A stretch of DNA of 64,000 nt from Streptomyces coelicoflavus. Lineage in GTDB: Bacteria > Actinomycetota > Actinomycetes > Streptomycetales > Streptomycetaceae. The notes beneath the pieces were generated by a model, which ran no database searches, had not been told where the DNA came from, and worked only from the letters and a program-made list of their open reading frames with translations. Both the position numbers and the translations under genes were made by a program. Of the stretch, positions 25,210 to 33,617 are shown piece by piece. The stretch lies in the NCBI RefSeq assembly GCF_003112555.1, contig NZ_BEWB01000016.1, forward strand, positions 62,001 to 126,000. Direction: 5' to 3'. Positions within the stretch are counted from its first letter, which is position 1; every line of letters starts with the position of its first letter.

Positions 25210-25299
25210 CCTTCGGCTCTCCTCCGCACCGGTCGCGCCTCCCTCCGGCCCGGGTCACCAGGGCCGGAGGAAGGCGCGGACCCGTCGGAGCCCTTCGGG

Positions 25300-25703
25300 A
25301 CAGCCCGGCCCGGACGAGCAGGGCGAGTTCGTCGTGGACGCTGGTGCCGTGTGTGACCCCGCCGTGGCTGGGCACGGGGAGGTAGGCGTCGGTGCCGGCG
25401 AGCAGGTCGACGCCCGCCGCGTGCAGGGCGGCGACGCTGTCCAGGACGTGCTGGAACGTGCCCTGGGGATAGGAGTTGAACGAGCCGCGCAGTGTGTCGA
25501 GCCACGGCTGCGACAGACGGCCGGCCACGCGGGGGGTCGTCGGCGAGGTGAGCCGCGGTGCGGCCCATGAGCGAGAAACTGACGGCCAGGCAGGGCGTGA
25601 CGAAGACGTCGGCGTCGCGCAGGGCTTCGACGACGGAGCCGTCCGCGCGCTGGTCGACGAAGAGGTCGGCCAGGCCGTCGACGCCGACGTTGCGTCGCTT
25701 CGG
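25300..25703 (-). pseudogene. Amidohydrolase remnant, frameshifted and truncated at both ends
   Basis: The upstream part reads VGVDGLADLFVDQRADGSVV and ADVFVTPCLAVSFSLMG; the downstream part, in another frame, reads RLSQPWLDTLRGS, AALHAAGVDLLAGTDAYLPV and PSHGGVTHGTSVHDELALLV. These are the consecutive C-terminal blocks of imidazolonepropionase-like amidohydrolases, the GTDA aspartate being a metal ligand. The switch of frame falls at a run of six G (25531-25536). The N-terminal half and the last roughly 60 residues are absent. The gene has clearly decayed. Confidence 0.75.
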
Positions 25704-25717
25704 CACGGGGCAACGCG

Positions 25718-25752
25718 GAAGCGGTCCGCCGGCCGGGCCGGCGGACCGCTTC
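25718..25752. terminator. Terminator hairpin after the second beta-propeller gene
   Basis: A perfect 15-bp stem (25718-25732 with 25738-25752) encloses CCGGG, 23 nt after the minus-strand stop codon at 25776. Confidence 0.88.
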
Positions 25753-25775
25753 GGTGCGTGGGGCGTGCGGGTCTG

Positions 25776-26897
25776 TCAGTCGCCCAGGATGTCGGTCACC
25801 TTGAGGTTCTCCACGTCGACTTCGGCGATGGTGAGGTCGTCGTTGAGCACCCATGCCGTCTTCGAGTCGGCGCTGAAGCTGATCGCCTGGCGGGGGCCCT
25901 TCAGCCCGCCCTTCGGGCCGCTCTCGACGGTGCCGATCACCGAGTTGTCCGCAGTGTTCACGGCGGTCAGGGTGTCGTCCGCCATGTTCCCGGACAGCAG
26001 GACCGAACCGTCGGGGGACAGCGCCGCACCGTAGGGCTTGTCGCCCACGTGGACGCTGGTCCTCTTGCCGGAGACCAGGTTGACGACGGAGATCTCGTCG
26101 GACTCGCTGTTGGCCGCGTACAGCCGGTCGCCCGCGCGGTTGACGGACACCGCACGCAGGCCCTTGAATCCGCCGATCGTCTCCGGATCGGCGTCCTTGT
26201 TCTCGAGGTCGACGACCGAGACCTCGCCCGTGCCGTAGTTGGTGACGAACAGCGTGTCACCCGAGTGCGAGAGCTTGGTCCCCTGCCGCGGCTCGTGGAA
26301 GCCGGTGAGAACGTCCGTCGGCCTGTTGTGGGCGAGATCGACGATGGTGACGGTGTCCGCCGCCGCGTTGTTGGCGTACAGCCACTTGCCGTCCGCGCTC
26401 TGCGCGGTGCCGAACACACCGGCCCCGAGCGGCAGACGCTGCGTGACACGGAAGCCGAACACGGAGATGCGGTCCACGACTCCGCGCGCGCTGTCGGACA
26501 CGGTGAAGCTCTTGCTGTCCGGGGCGAACAGGATGTTGCGCGGGCTGACGTACCCCTTGATCTCCGCGACCTTTTTGCCGCTGGGTACGTCAATCACTAC
26601 CAGATGGTTCGAGTAGGAGTTCGTCGCCACGGCGAACTTCTCGTTCGGGCTGACCGCGAGCGTGTTGTTGGTGGCGTTGACGGTGGGGTCGCGGTCCTCG
26701 GGCTCCTTGGGATCCGCGACCTCGACCTTGCTGGTGTAGGCGCCGAAGTCCACCACGGTGGTGGTGAACCCCTTCGACGACGACTTCTTCTCCGGCGCGT
26801 CCGCGCTGGCCGTGGTCACCGCCGCACCGGACAGGGCGAGCGCGGCGAGCGCGGTGGTGGCGATCATCGTCCGGCGCGTGGTCCTGAGGCGTTTCAC
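25776..26897 (-). CDS. Secreted YVTN-type beta-propeller protein
   Basis: The 373-residue protein has a signal peptide (MIATTALAALALSGAAVTTASA) and seven or so YncE/YVTN-type repeats. Examples are KFAVATNSYSNHLVVIDVPS, TLFVTNYGTGEVSVVDLENK and RLYAANSESDEISVVNLVSG. It has no catalytic motif. GTG 26897 is chosen with AAGGAG about 9 nt upstream. It is distantly like the protein at 7930 but lacks that protein's C-terminal domain and CDCC tail. It carries the same ECF-type promoter, so both propellers may belong to one stress response. Function, perhaps ligand or protein binding at the cell surface, is inferred. Confidence 0.85.
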   Translation of the reverse strand: MKRLRTTRRTMIATTALAALALSGAAVTTASADAPEKKSSSKGFTTTVVDFGAYTSKVEVADPKEPEDRDPTVNATNNTLAVSPNEKFAVATNSYSNHLVVIDVPSGKKVAEIKGYVSPRNILFAPDSKSFTVSDSARGVVDRISVFGFRVTQRLPLGAGVFGTAQSADGKWLYANNAAADTVTIVDLAHNRPTDVLTGFHEPRQGTKLSHSGDTLFVTNYGTGEVSVVDLENKDADPETIGGFKGLRAVSVNRAGDRLYAANSESDEISVVNLVSGKRTSVHVGDKPYGAALSPDGSVLLSGNMADDTLTAVNTADNSVIGTVESGPKGGLKGPRQAISFSADSKTAWVLNDDLTIAEVDVENLKVTDILGD

Positions 26898-27024
26898 CTG
26901 GGCTGTCTCCTTGATTTGAGTGTCCCCCCGCCGCGCACGACCGGTCTCCGGGCGCTTGTGGCGCCGGATGCTCCTCGAGGGACCGGTTCGCGTGCTCCGT
27001 CGGCTCTGCAACCGTTGTCATAAG

Positions 27025-27054
27025 GGGTACGCCGCTGCGCCACGTGGTGTTGAA
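27025..27054 (-). promoter_or_regulatory. ECF-type promoter of the second beta-propeller gene
   Basis: Read on the minus strand: TTCAACAC, 14 nt, GCGTACCC. It is 128 nt upstream of the GTG start and differs from the 6418 and 23371 sites by one base in the -10 box. The rest of the 347-bp region up to the serine hydrolase gene shows no other clear feature. Confidence 0.72.
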
Positions 27055-27244
27055 GGAGAAGTGGATCAATTCGGGACGCCGTCGCCGGCCCGGCGGCCCT
27101 CCGGAACACCCCACCCGGCGGGGTGGTGCCTGCGCTACCGGGGCTCGGCAGTGGACGGGATCGAGACGTGGCGGGCTCCGGAGGAGGCTGATCCATGTCA
27201 GCAGGAGCGTTCAGCCGCCCGACCGTCCAGCAGGGAGTCCCCCC

Positions 27245-28420
27245 GTGTCTCAGCACCGTGCCTCGAAGTCCCGCCTGCGCCGGCGGTCCGCCGTCGCGGT
27301 CTCCGCCCTCGCGGTCCTGGGCGGCGCCGTGGCGGTGTGGCTGCCCTCGGCGAGCGCCGACCAGCCCGCCGCCCGTCCGAACGCGACGAAGGTGCAGCGG
27401 AGCCTGGACGGCCTGACGCGCGACCACGGCTTCCCGGCCGCGCTCGCCTCGGTGCGCGACGAGAAGGGGCACACCCGCAACTACACCGCCGGGGTGGGTG
27501 ACCGTCGGAAGAAGCGCTCCCGCGTCCCGGCCGACGGACAGGTCCGGATCGCGAGCACCACCAAGCTGTACACGGCGACCGTGGTCCTCCAGCTTGTGGG
27601 CGAGGGCAAGGTCGGTCTGGACACCACGGTGGAGACCTACCTGCCGGGCCTGGTGCGCGGGCACGGCATCGACGGCCGGAACATCACCGTAAGGCAGCTG
27701 CTCCAGCACACCAGCGGACTGCCCAACTACACGGAGACGATGCCGAAGTTCTCCGAGTGGCGGCACACCTTCGTCGACGACTACGACCTGCTCGACATGG
27801 CCTTCAAGGAGAAGGCGTCCTTCGCCCCGGGCAAGGGCTGGGAGTACAGCAACACCAACTACACCCTCGCGGGTCTGATCGTGCAGAAGGTCACCGGCCG
27901 TCCCATCGGCGAGGAGATCACCGACCGGATCATCGAGCCCCTCCACCTGCGCCACACCTACTGGCCCCGGGAGGGCGAGCAGACCATCCGTGAACGCCAC
28001 CCGCACGGCTACGCGTCCGACGAGCCCGGCGGCCCCCTCATGGACGCCACCGAGGTCGACCCCTCCTGGGGCGGCGCGGCCGGGCAGCTCGTCGCCCGCC
28101 CCAGCGACGTCAACCGTTTCCTGACCGCGCTGATGGACGGCAGGCTCCTCGAGCCCGCGCAGCTCGAGGAGATGCGGACCACGGTCGAGGCCAAGGGCCT
28201 GCACGACGGCTGGCGCTACGGCCTGGGCATCGTCGAGATGCCGCTGAGCTGCGGCGGCGTCGCCTGGGGCCACGGCGGCGACTTCGACGGCTACGAGAAC
28301 CGCAACGGCGTCACGGACCGGGGCCGGGCAGCCACCGTCGCCGTGACGGCGCTGCCCTCCACCCTGGAGGGCGCCGAAGCCGTCAACAAGGCCCTCGACA
28401 CCGCCCTGTGCACGCGCTGA
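27245..28420 (+). CDS. Secreted serine hydrolase, D,D-peptidase/class C beta-lactamase family
   Basis: The 391-residue protein has a signal peptide (SAVAVSALAVLGGAVAVWLPSASA) and the penicillin-recognising fold. SxxK is IASTTKLYTATV (about 100), the YxN motif is in WEYSNTNYTLAG (about 210), and the third box is HGG in AWGHGGDFDGY. These match D-alanyl-D-alanine carboxypeptidase/esterase homologues common in Streptomyces. GGGAG precedes GTG 27245. It is followed after 68 nt by a close paralogue, so the pair is a tandem duplication. Substrate (cell wall peptide, beta-lactam or ester) cannot be told from motifs. Confidence 0.88.
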   Translation: MSQHRASKSRLRRRSAVAVSALAVLGGAVAVWLPSASADQPAARPNATKVQRSLDGLTRDHGFPAALASVRDEKGHTRNYTAGVGDRRKKRSRVPADGQVRIASTTKLYTATVVLQLVGEGKVGLDTTVETYLPGLVRGHGIDGRNITVRQLLQHTSGLPNYTETMPKFSEWRHTFVDDYDLLDMAFKEKASFAPGKGWEYSNTNYTLAGLIVQKVTGRPIGEEITDRIIEPLHLRHTYWPREGEQTIRERHPHGYASDEPGGPLMDATEVDPSWGGAAGQLVARPSDVNRFLTALMDGRLLEPAQLEEMRTTVEAKGLHDGWRYGLGIVEMPLSCGGVAWGHGGDFDGYENRNGVTDRGRAATVAVTALPSTLEGAEAVNKALDTALCTR

Positions 28421-28488
28421 CCCCAACCCCGCTGGCCCCGACCCCGCTCACCCCGCAGACCACTTCCGCGTTCCGCAAGGAGACCGTC

Positions 28489-29709
28489 ATGTCCGTCATG
28501 TCCAAGCCCAGCCTCCGCCGCACCCTGACCGCCCTGAGCGGGGTCGCCGCGGCCCTCGCCCTGTCCGTGCCCGCGGCGGGCGCGCTGACGAGCGGCACGA
28601 CGAGCGGCACGACGACCGCCACCCCGGCCGCGCACAGTCAGGACGCCTTCAGGGGCCGGACCGACGCCGCCGTCCGCAAGAGCCTCAAGGCACTGGTGAA
28701 GGAGGACGGCTTCCCCGGCGCGCTCGCCTCCCTCAGCGACCCGGGCGGCCGCGTCCGCAACTACACGGCCGGCGTGGGCGACCTCAAGACCGGGTCCAAG
28801 GTGCCCACCGACGGCCAGGTGCGCATCGCCAGCAACACCAAGATGTTCACCGCGACCGTGGTCCTGCAACTGGTCGGCGAGGGCAGGATCGACCTCGACG
28901 CGCCGATCGAGACGTACCTGCCGGGTCTGGTGCGCGGCGACGGCATCGACGGCCACGACATCACCGTGCGGCAGCTGCTCCAGCACACCAGCGGACTGGC
29001 CGACTACGACGAGGAGGTCGTGAAGGACTACCTGACCAAGCAGCAGCACCGCTATTTCGAACCCCGCGAGCTCGTCGAGTTCGGGCTCGGCAAGAAGGCG
29101 CTGTTCGCCCCCGGCACCGGCTGGAGCTACAGCAACACCAACTACGTCCTGGCCGGCCTGCTCGTGCAGAAGGTCACCGGCCGCCCCATCGGCGAGGAGA
29201 TCACCCACCGCATCATCGAGCCGCTGGGCCTGCGCCACACCTACTGGCCCGGCGTCGGCGACCAGACCATCAAGGGCCACCACCCCCACGGCTACTTCGC
29301 CACCGCGCCCGACACCCCCTACACCGACGTCACCGAGCAGGACCCGTCCGCCGCGTGGGCCGCGGGAGGGCTCATCGGCACTCCCAGCGACCTCAACCGG
29401 TTCCTCACCGCGCTCCTCGACGGCAGGCTCCTCGAGCCGGAGCAGCTCAAGGAGATGAAGACCACCGTCGACGCCCCCGACCTCGACACCGTCGGTGACG
29501 GCCACTACGGCCTCGGCCTGGCCACCTTTAAGCTCAGCTGCGGCGGCTACGCCTGGACCCACGGCGGCAACGCCCCCGGCTACACCACCCGCAACGCCGT
29601 GACCGAGGACGGCCGGGCGGCCACCATCGCCGTCACCGCGCTGCCCACGACCCTCCCCGCCGCCGAGCACATCGAGGCCGCCCTCGACACCGCGCTCTGC
29701 ACCCGCTGA
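28489..29709 (+). CDS. Secreted serine hydrolase, paralogue of 27245 gene
   Basis: The 406-residue protein has the same layout as its upstream neighbour: signal peptide (LSGVAAALALSVPAAGALT), SxxK in IASNTKMFTATV, YxN in WSYSNTNYVLAG and HGG in AWTHGGNAPGY. Long blocks are identical, such as TVRQLLQHTSGL and QKVTGRPIGEEIT. AAGGAG lies six nucleotides before ATG 28489. The copies differ in the substrate loop after HTSGL and around PSWGGAAGQL versus SAAWAAGGLI, so they may have diverged in specificity. Confidence 0.88.
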   Translation: MSVMSKPSLRRTLTALSGVAAALALSVPAAGALTSGTTSGTTTATPAAHSQDAFRGRTDAAVRKSLKALVKEDGFPGALASLSDPGGRVRNYTAGVGDLKTGSKVPTDGQVRIASNTKMFTATVVLQLVGEGRIDLDAPIETYLPGLVRGDGIDGHDITVRQLLQHTSGLADYDEEVVKDYLTKQQHRYFEPRELVEFGLGKKALFAPGTGWSYSNTNYVLAGLLVQKVTGRPIGEEITHRIIEPLGLRHTYWPGVGDQTIKGHHPHGYFATAPDTPYTDVTEQDPSAAWAAGGLIGTPSDLNRFLTALLDGRLLEPEQLKEMKTTVDAPDLDTVGDGHYGLGLATFKLSCGGYAWTHGGNAPGYTTRNAVTEDGRAATIAVTALPTTLPAAEHIEAALDTALCTR

Positions 29710-29721
29710 CCCGGCTGCCGC

Positions 29722-29753
29722 ACCAACCCCCCGGCCTACTCCGGGGGGTTGGT
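29722..29753. terminator. Bidirectional terminator overlapping a convergent gene end
   Basis: A perfect 13-bp stem with a 6-nt loop (29722-29734 with 29741-29753) lies 12 nt after the serine hydrolase stop. The stop codon of the convergent DJ-1/PfpI gene falls in the loop. Confidence 0.87.
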
Positions 29754-30344
29754 GTCGTCGGCCCACGCGTACTCCAGCACGTGTGCCACCTCCCGGGCCC
29801 TTTCCGCCCCCTCGACGCGGGCGACGAGGTGCAGTGCCATGTCGATGCCGGCCGAGATGCCCGCGCTGGTCACGATGTGCCCCGCGTCGACCCACCGCTG
29901 CTTGGTGCGCACCTCGACGTCCGGGAACGAGGCGAGGTCGTCCAGCACGCTCCAGTGGCTGGTCGCGGGCAGCCCGGCGAGGAGCCCGGCCGCCGCGAGG
30001 ACCAGGGCGCCGTTGCAGACGGACGCCAGGAGGGTGCCCGCGTCCGCGAAGGACCGCATCCGTGCCAGATGCGTCTGGTCGTTTCGGAGGTGGTCGATCC
30101 CCGAACCGCCGGGATGGATGAGGAGGTCGGGCCTCGGGCCGTCGTCGACGGCACCGTCGGGGGTGACGGCCAGCCCCAGGCTGCACCGCACGGGGCCCCC
30201 GTCGAGGCTCGCGGTGCGGACGACCACGTCCCGGTCGGTCAGCTCCTGCCAGAAGCGGAGGGTCTCCCACGGGCCGAAGGCGTCCAGCTCCTCCACGCCC
30301 TCGAACAACAGCACGGTGACTCGGTACGGAACGGTGTCGGGCAT
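29736..30344 (-). CDS. DJ-1/PfpI family protein
   Basis: The 202-residue protein has the class I glutamine amidotransferase-like fold. The nucleophile-elbow Cys is in LLASVCNGALVLAAAGLL (about 110), and an acidic residue near the N-terminus (FEGVEELDAFGPWE) resembles that of isonitrile hydratase-like members. ATG 30344 follows AGAAAGG. It stands alone between two terminated units. Isonitrile hydratase, glyoxalase or chaperone roles are known in the family; none is favoured here. Confidence 0.8.
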   Translation of the reverse strand: MPDTVPYRVTVLLFEGVEELDAFGPWETLRFWQELTDRDVVVRTASLDGGPVRCSLGLAVTPDGAVDDGPRPDLLIHPGGSGIDHLRNDQTHLARMRSFADAGTLLASVCNGALVLAAAGLLAGLPATSHWSVLDDLASFPDVEVRTKQRWVDAGHIVTSAGISAGIDMALHLVARVEGAERAREVAHVLEYAWADDTNPPE

Positions 30345-30497
30345 GACGGACCGACCTTTCTCGGAAGCGTGCGGGGCGGGCGAACAAGCTAATGCGATTC
30401 CGGGCCGCCGGAGCTGCCGCGGCCCGGTGACGAGTACGACACCGACGAAATGGCCGGCCCCGGGAACTCACGGCGGTCCCGCGGCGACTACTGCACC

Positions 30498-30554
30498 GAA
30501 ACCACTCGGCCCGAACCGCTCGGCCCGAACCGCTCGGCCCGAACCACTCGGCCG
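30498..30554 (+). repeat. 14-bp tandem repeat upstream of the importer operon
   Basis: Four consecutive units related to GAACCGCTCGGCCC (the first 15 bp, the next three 14 bp) are followed by another partial copy at about 30584-30598. The array occupies the upstream region of the second importer operon and ends about 80 nt before the start codon. Confidence 0.8.
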
Positions 30555-30632
30555 AGCCGCTCGGGCCCATGAGGCACACGGCCCGAACCACTCGGCCCGT
30601 GAGCGAGTACGGTGCGCACCACTAGGAGTTCC

Positions 30633-31664
30633 ATGTCGATGAAACGGCCGGCCGCCGCCGCCCTGGCCGCGGCCTTCTGTCTGCTCGCGGCGGCGTGCGG
30701 CTCCTCGTCCGGCACGGCGGAGGACACCGCCGGCAAGGCCGTCGGACAGGCGTCCGGCTACCCGGTCACGCTCGACAACTGCGGCCGGAAGCTGACGTTC
30801 GAGAAGGCTCCCGAACGGGTCGTCGTGATGAACGGCGCGTCCGTCGCCGAGGTCTCCACACTGCTCGCCCTCGGCCTCGAGGACAAGATCGTCGCGAACC
30901 AGCAGGGCTACGGCAGGTCCGAGGTGCCCGGTCGGGCCGACGCGATCAAGAAGCTGTCCACCGGCGGCATCACGCTCAACGGCGCCGGTGACATCCCCCG
31001 CGAGGCCATGCTCGGACTGCGCCCCGACCTCGTCCTGTCCGTCACCTCGTACGGCTACGAGCAGAAGAACGGCTTCGCCACCCGCGAGCAGCTCCAGCAG
31101 GTGGGCGCCAACAGCTACATCTCCCCGCAGGGCTGCGACGACGACCCGTCGAAGATGACCGTCGCCGACAGCTACCGACTGCTGCGCGACATGGGGAAGA
31201 TCTTCCACGTCGGTGACCGGGCCGAGAAACTGATCGCCGCGTCCGAGAAGAAGATCGCGGCCGTCAGCGGGAAGACCGGGACGGACCAGCCCCCGAAGGT
31301 CATGGTGCTCTTCGCCAGCCCGACGGGCAAAACCGACTTCAGCCTGGTCTTCGCCAAGGGCATCGTCAACGACATCCTCGCCGGGGCCGGTTGCGTCAAC
31401 GCCTTCGAGGACTCCTCCGAGACGCTCTTCGCCAACGTGAGCAAGGAGAAGGCGGCCACCACCGACGTCGACGCCCTCGTCGTGATCGACGCCAGCGGCA
31501 CCGACGCGGCGGCATACGCCAAGCAACTGCTCAAGGAGTTCCCCCAGTGGCCGGCCGCCAGGACCAGCACGTACGTGACACTGTCCGACTCGATGTACCT
31601 CGGCCCCAGCAACGACCTGGCCGTGAAGAAGATCGCCGGGGTGCTGCACCCGGACGCCGGCTGA
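30633..31664 (+). CDS. ABC importer substrate-binding lipoprotein (FecB/BtuF type), second set
   Basis: The 343-residue lipoprotein has a lipobox in AAAFCLLAAACGSS. A class III binding-protein fold follows, with VTLDNCGRKLTFEKAPERVV at the domain start and LRPDLVLSVTSYGYEQKNG in the first lobe. ATG 30633 has AGGAG four nucleotides upstream; ATG 30639 is an alternative. It heads a three-gene importer operon preceded by a 14-bp tandem repeat. The related system at 17330-20277 suggests two importers for different ferric chelates, but ligand is not evident. Confidence 0.86.
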   Translation: MSMKRPAAAALAAAFCLLAAACGSSSGTAEDTAGKAVGQASGYPVTLDNCGRKLTFEKAPERVVVMNGASVAEVSTLLALGLEDKIVANQQGYGRSEVPGRADAIKKLSTGGITLNGAGDIPREAMLGLRPDLVLSVTSYGYEQKNGFATREQLQQVGANSYISPQGCDDDPSKMTVADSYRLLRDMGKIFHVGDRAEKLIAASEKKIAAVSGKTGTDQPPKVMVLFASPTGKTDFSLVFAKGIVNDILAGAGCVNAFEDSSETLFANVSKEKAATTDVDALVVIDASGTDAAAYAKQLLKEFPQWPAARTSTYVTLSDSMYLGPSNDLAVKKIAGVLHPDAG

Positions 31665-32686
31665 GCCGGCTCACGCTGCCCCTGGCGTTCGTCCTCCTGC
31701 CCGTCGCTCTGGCCATCACCATGATCGTGGCGATCGGCGTCGGCGCGGTCAACGTGCCCGTCGGGGACGTGTGGCACATCGTCGTCCACCACGTCACCGG
31801 ATCCGGTACGGCACCCGCGGATCCCGCCCTCGACCAGATCGTGTGGAACTTCCGTGCTCCCCGTGTGGTCCTGGCGGCCCTGGCGGGCGCGGGCCTGGCC
31901 GTGTCCGGTGCCGTGTTGCAGAGCGCCGTCTCCAACCCTCTGGCCGATCCCACCGTGCTGGGCTTCTCGTACGGCGCCACCCTCGGCGCCGTCCTGGCCA
32001 TCACCCTGGGCGGCTCGGTGGCCGCCGCCGGCCTCGGCGTCTCGACGGCGGCCTTCCTGGGGGCGATGGTGGCGGGAGCCCTGGTCTTCGTGCTGGGACA
32101 GCGACGCGGACGCATGGCCCCGACCCGACTCGTGCTGGCCGGGGTGGCCGTCGGCTACGTTTTCCTGTCGGCGACCAGCTTCGTGCAGCTCCACGCCTCC
32201 CCGAACGAACTGCGCACGGTGCTGTTCTGGACGCTGGGCAGCGTCGCGGGCGCCCAGTGGGACCAGCTCCCCACGGTCGCCGTCGTGGTGATCGCCACGA
32301 CCGTCCTGCTGACCCTCTTCGGACGCCGGCTCAACGTCCTGCTGGCCGGCGACGAGTCCGCCACCGCGCTCGGCGTCGACGTCAACCGGCTCCGCCTCGT
32401 ACTGCTGGTGCTCAGCGCCCTGCTGACCGGCACGGTCATCGCGGTCGCCGGCGGCATCGGCTTCGTCGGCCTGATGATCCCGCACCTGGTCCGGCTGAGC
32501 ACCGGCGCCGACCACCGCCGCCTGCTGCCCCTGACCGCCCTGCTCGGCGCGGTCTACCTGGTCCTCGTCGACCTGCTCTCCCGCACCCTCGACCGCCCCA
32601 ACGAGCTGCCCCTGGGCATCCTCACCGCACTCCTCGGCGCACCCTTCTTCCTCTGGCTGCTGCGCCGCAACAAGGCCATGGACTGA
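31661..32686 (+). CDS. FecCD-type permease, probable CTG start
   Basis: The 341-residue permease has about nine to ten helices and signatures FRAPRVVLAALAGAGLAVSG, VSNPLADPTVLGFSYGATLG and GGIGFVGLMIPHLVRL. The first helix (LPLAFVLLPVALAITMIVAI) is coded right after the binding-protein stop. In this frame no ATG, GTG or TTG lies between the end of the upstream gene and that helix. The only candidate is CTG 31661-31663, overlapping the TGA stop as CTGA, equivalent to the ATGA coupling used elsewhere. The first ATG would delete half of helix 1. The CTG start is inference from the sequence. Confidence 0.82.
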   Translation: MSRLTLPLAFVLLPVALAITMIVAIGVGAVNVPVGDVWHIVVHHVTGSGTAPADPALDQIVWNFRAPRVVLAALAGAGLAVSGAVLQSAVSNPLADPTVLGFSYGATLGAVLAITLGGSVAAAGLGVSTAAFLGAMVAGALVFVLGQRRGRMAPTRLVLAGVAVGYVFLSATSFVQLHASPNELRTVLFWTLGSVAGAQWDQLPTVAVVVIATTVLLTLFGRRLNVLLAGDESATALGVDVNRLRLVLLVLSALLTGTVIAVAGGIGFVGLMIPHLVRLSTGADHRRLLPLTALLGAVYLVLVDLLSRTLDRPNELPLGILTALLGAPFFLWLLRRNKAMD

Positions 32687-32689
32687 CGC

Positions 32690-33487
32690 ATGCACCTCAC
32701 CGTCGAACGGCTCCACATCGCCCTGGACGGCAACCCGATCCTGCGTGACGTGAACCTGGAGGCACGCACGGGCGACATCGTGGGACTCGTCGGGCCCAAC
32801 GGCAGCGGCAAGTCGACCCTGCTGCGCACCGTCTACCGCTCGCTGCGCCCGGCGGACGGCGTCGTGCGGGTCGGCGACGACGACGTGTGGCGGCTCTCCG
32901 CCCGCGCCGCCGCCCGGCGCACCGCGGCGGTGCTCCAGGACTCCGGCGGCAACACCACCGGCCTGACCGTCACCGAGATCGTCGCCCTGGGCCGCGCTCC
33001 GCACCACGGCCTGCTCGGACGCGACGGCGCCGAGGACCACCGGGCCGTCGAGGAGGCCATCGACCACTGCGGCGTACGGCCCTACGCGGAACGCGACTAC
33101 GCCTCCCTGTCCGGCGGGGAACGCCAACGCGTCCTGCTGGCGCGGGCACTGGCGCAGGACCCGCGCCTGCTGGTGCTGGACGAACTCACCAACCACCTCG
33201 ACATCCGGGCCCGCTTCGAGCTGCTGGAACTGGTCCGCGCCACCGGGACCACCACCCTGGCGGTCCTGCACGACCTCGACCTCGCCGCCCGGCTCTGCGA
33301 CCACCTCGTCGTCCTGCACGAGGGCGTGGTGGTGGCCGCGGGCACGGTCCTGGAGGTGCTGACGCCGCAGGTCCTCGGGGAGGTCTTCGGCGTACGGGCG
33401 AGCACCCGCCGGCACGACGACGGCGTCATCCGCATCACCTACGCCGCCCAGCCGCTCGCCGCCGACGTGCCGGCCCCGCGCGGGTGA
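32690..33487 (+). CDS. FecE-type ABC importer ATPase, second set
   Basis: The 265-residue ATPase has Walker A GPNGSGKSTL, signature SLSGGERQRVLLAR and switch His in LAVLHDLD. The Walker B segment reads LLVLDELTNHLD, with Leu in place of the usual Pro after the catalytic Glu. This Pro is highly conserved but not catalytic, so activity is probably retained. ATG 32690 is 3 nt after the permease stop. Confidence 0.9.
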   Translation: MHLTVERLHIALDGNPILRDVNLEARTGDIVGLVGPNGSGKSTLLRTVYRSLRPADGVVRVGDDDVWRLSARAAARRTAAVLQDSGGNTTGLTVTEIVALGRAPHHGLLGRDGAEDHRAVEEAIDHCGVRPYAERDYASLSGGERQRVLLARALAQDPRLLVLDELTNHLDIRARFELLELVRATGTTTLAVLHDLDLAARLCDHLVVLHEGVVVAAGTVLEVLTPQVLGEVFGVRASTRRHDDGVIRITYAAQPLAADVPAPRG

Positions 33488-33617
33488 CCCGCACGACACC
33501 GGGGAACTCCACCCGGGCGCACGGCGACCCACTGGGGGACGGCTCCACGTGAACGAGGGAGCCGGCGCACACCTCCCGGGGCGCACCCGCACCTCGGAGA
33601 CCGTCAGGAGACGCACC

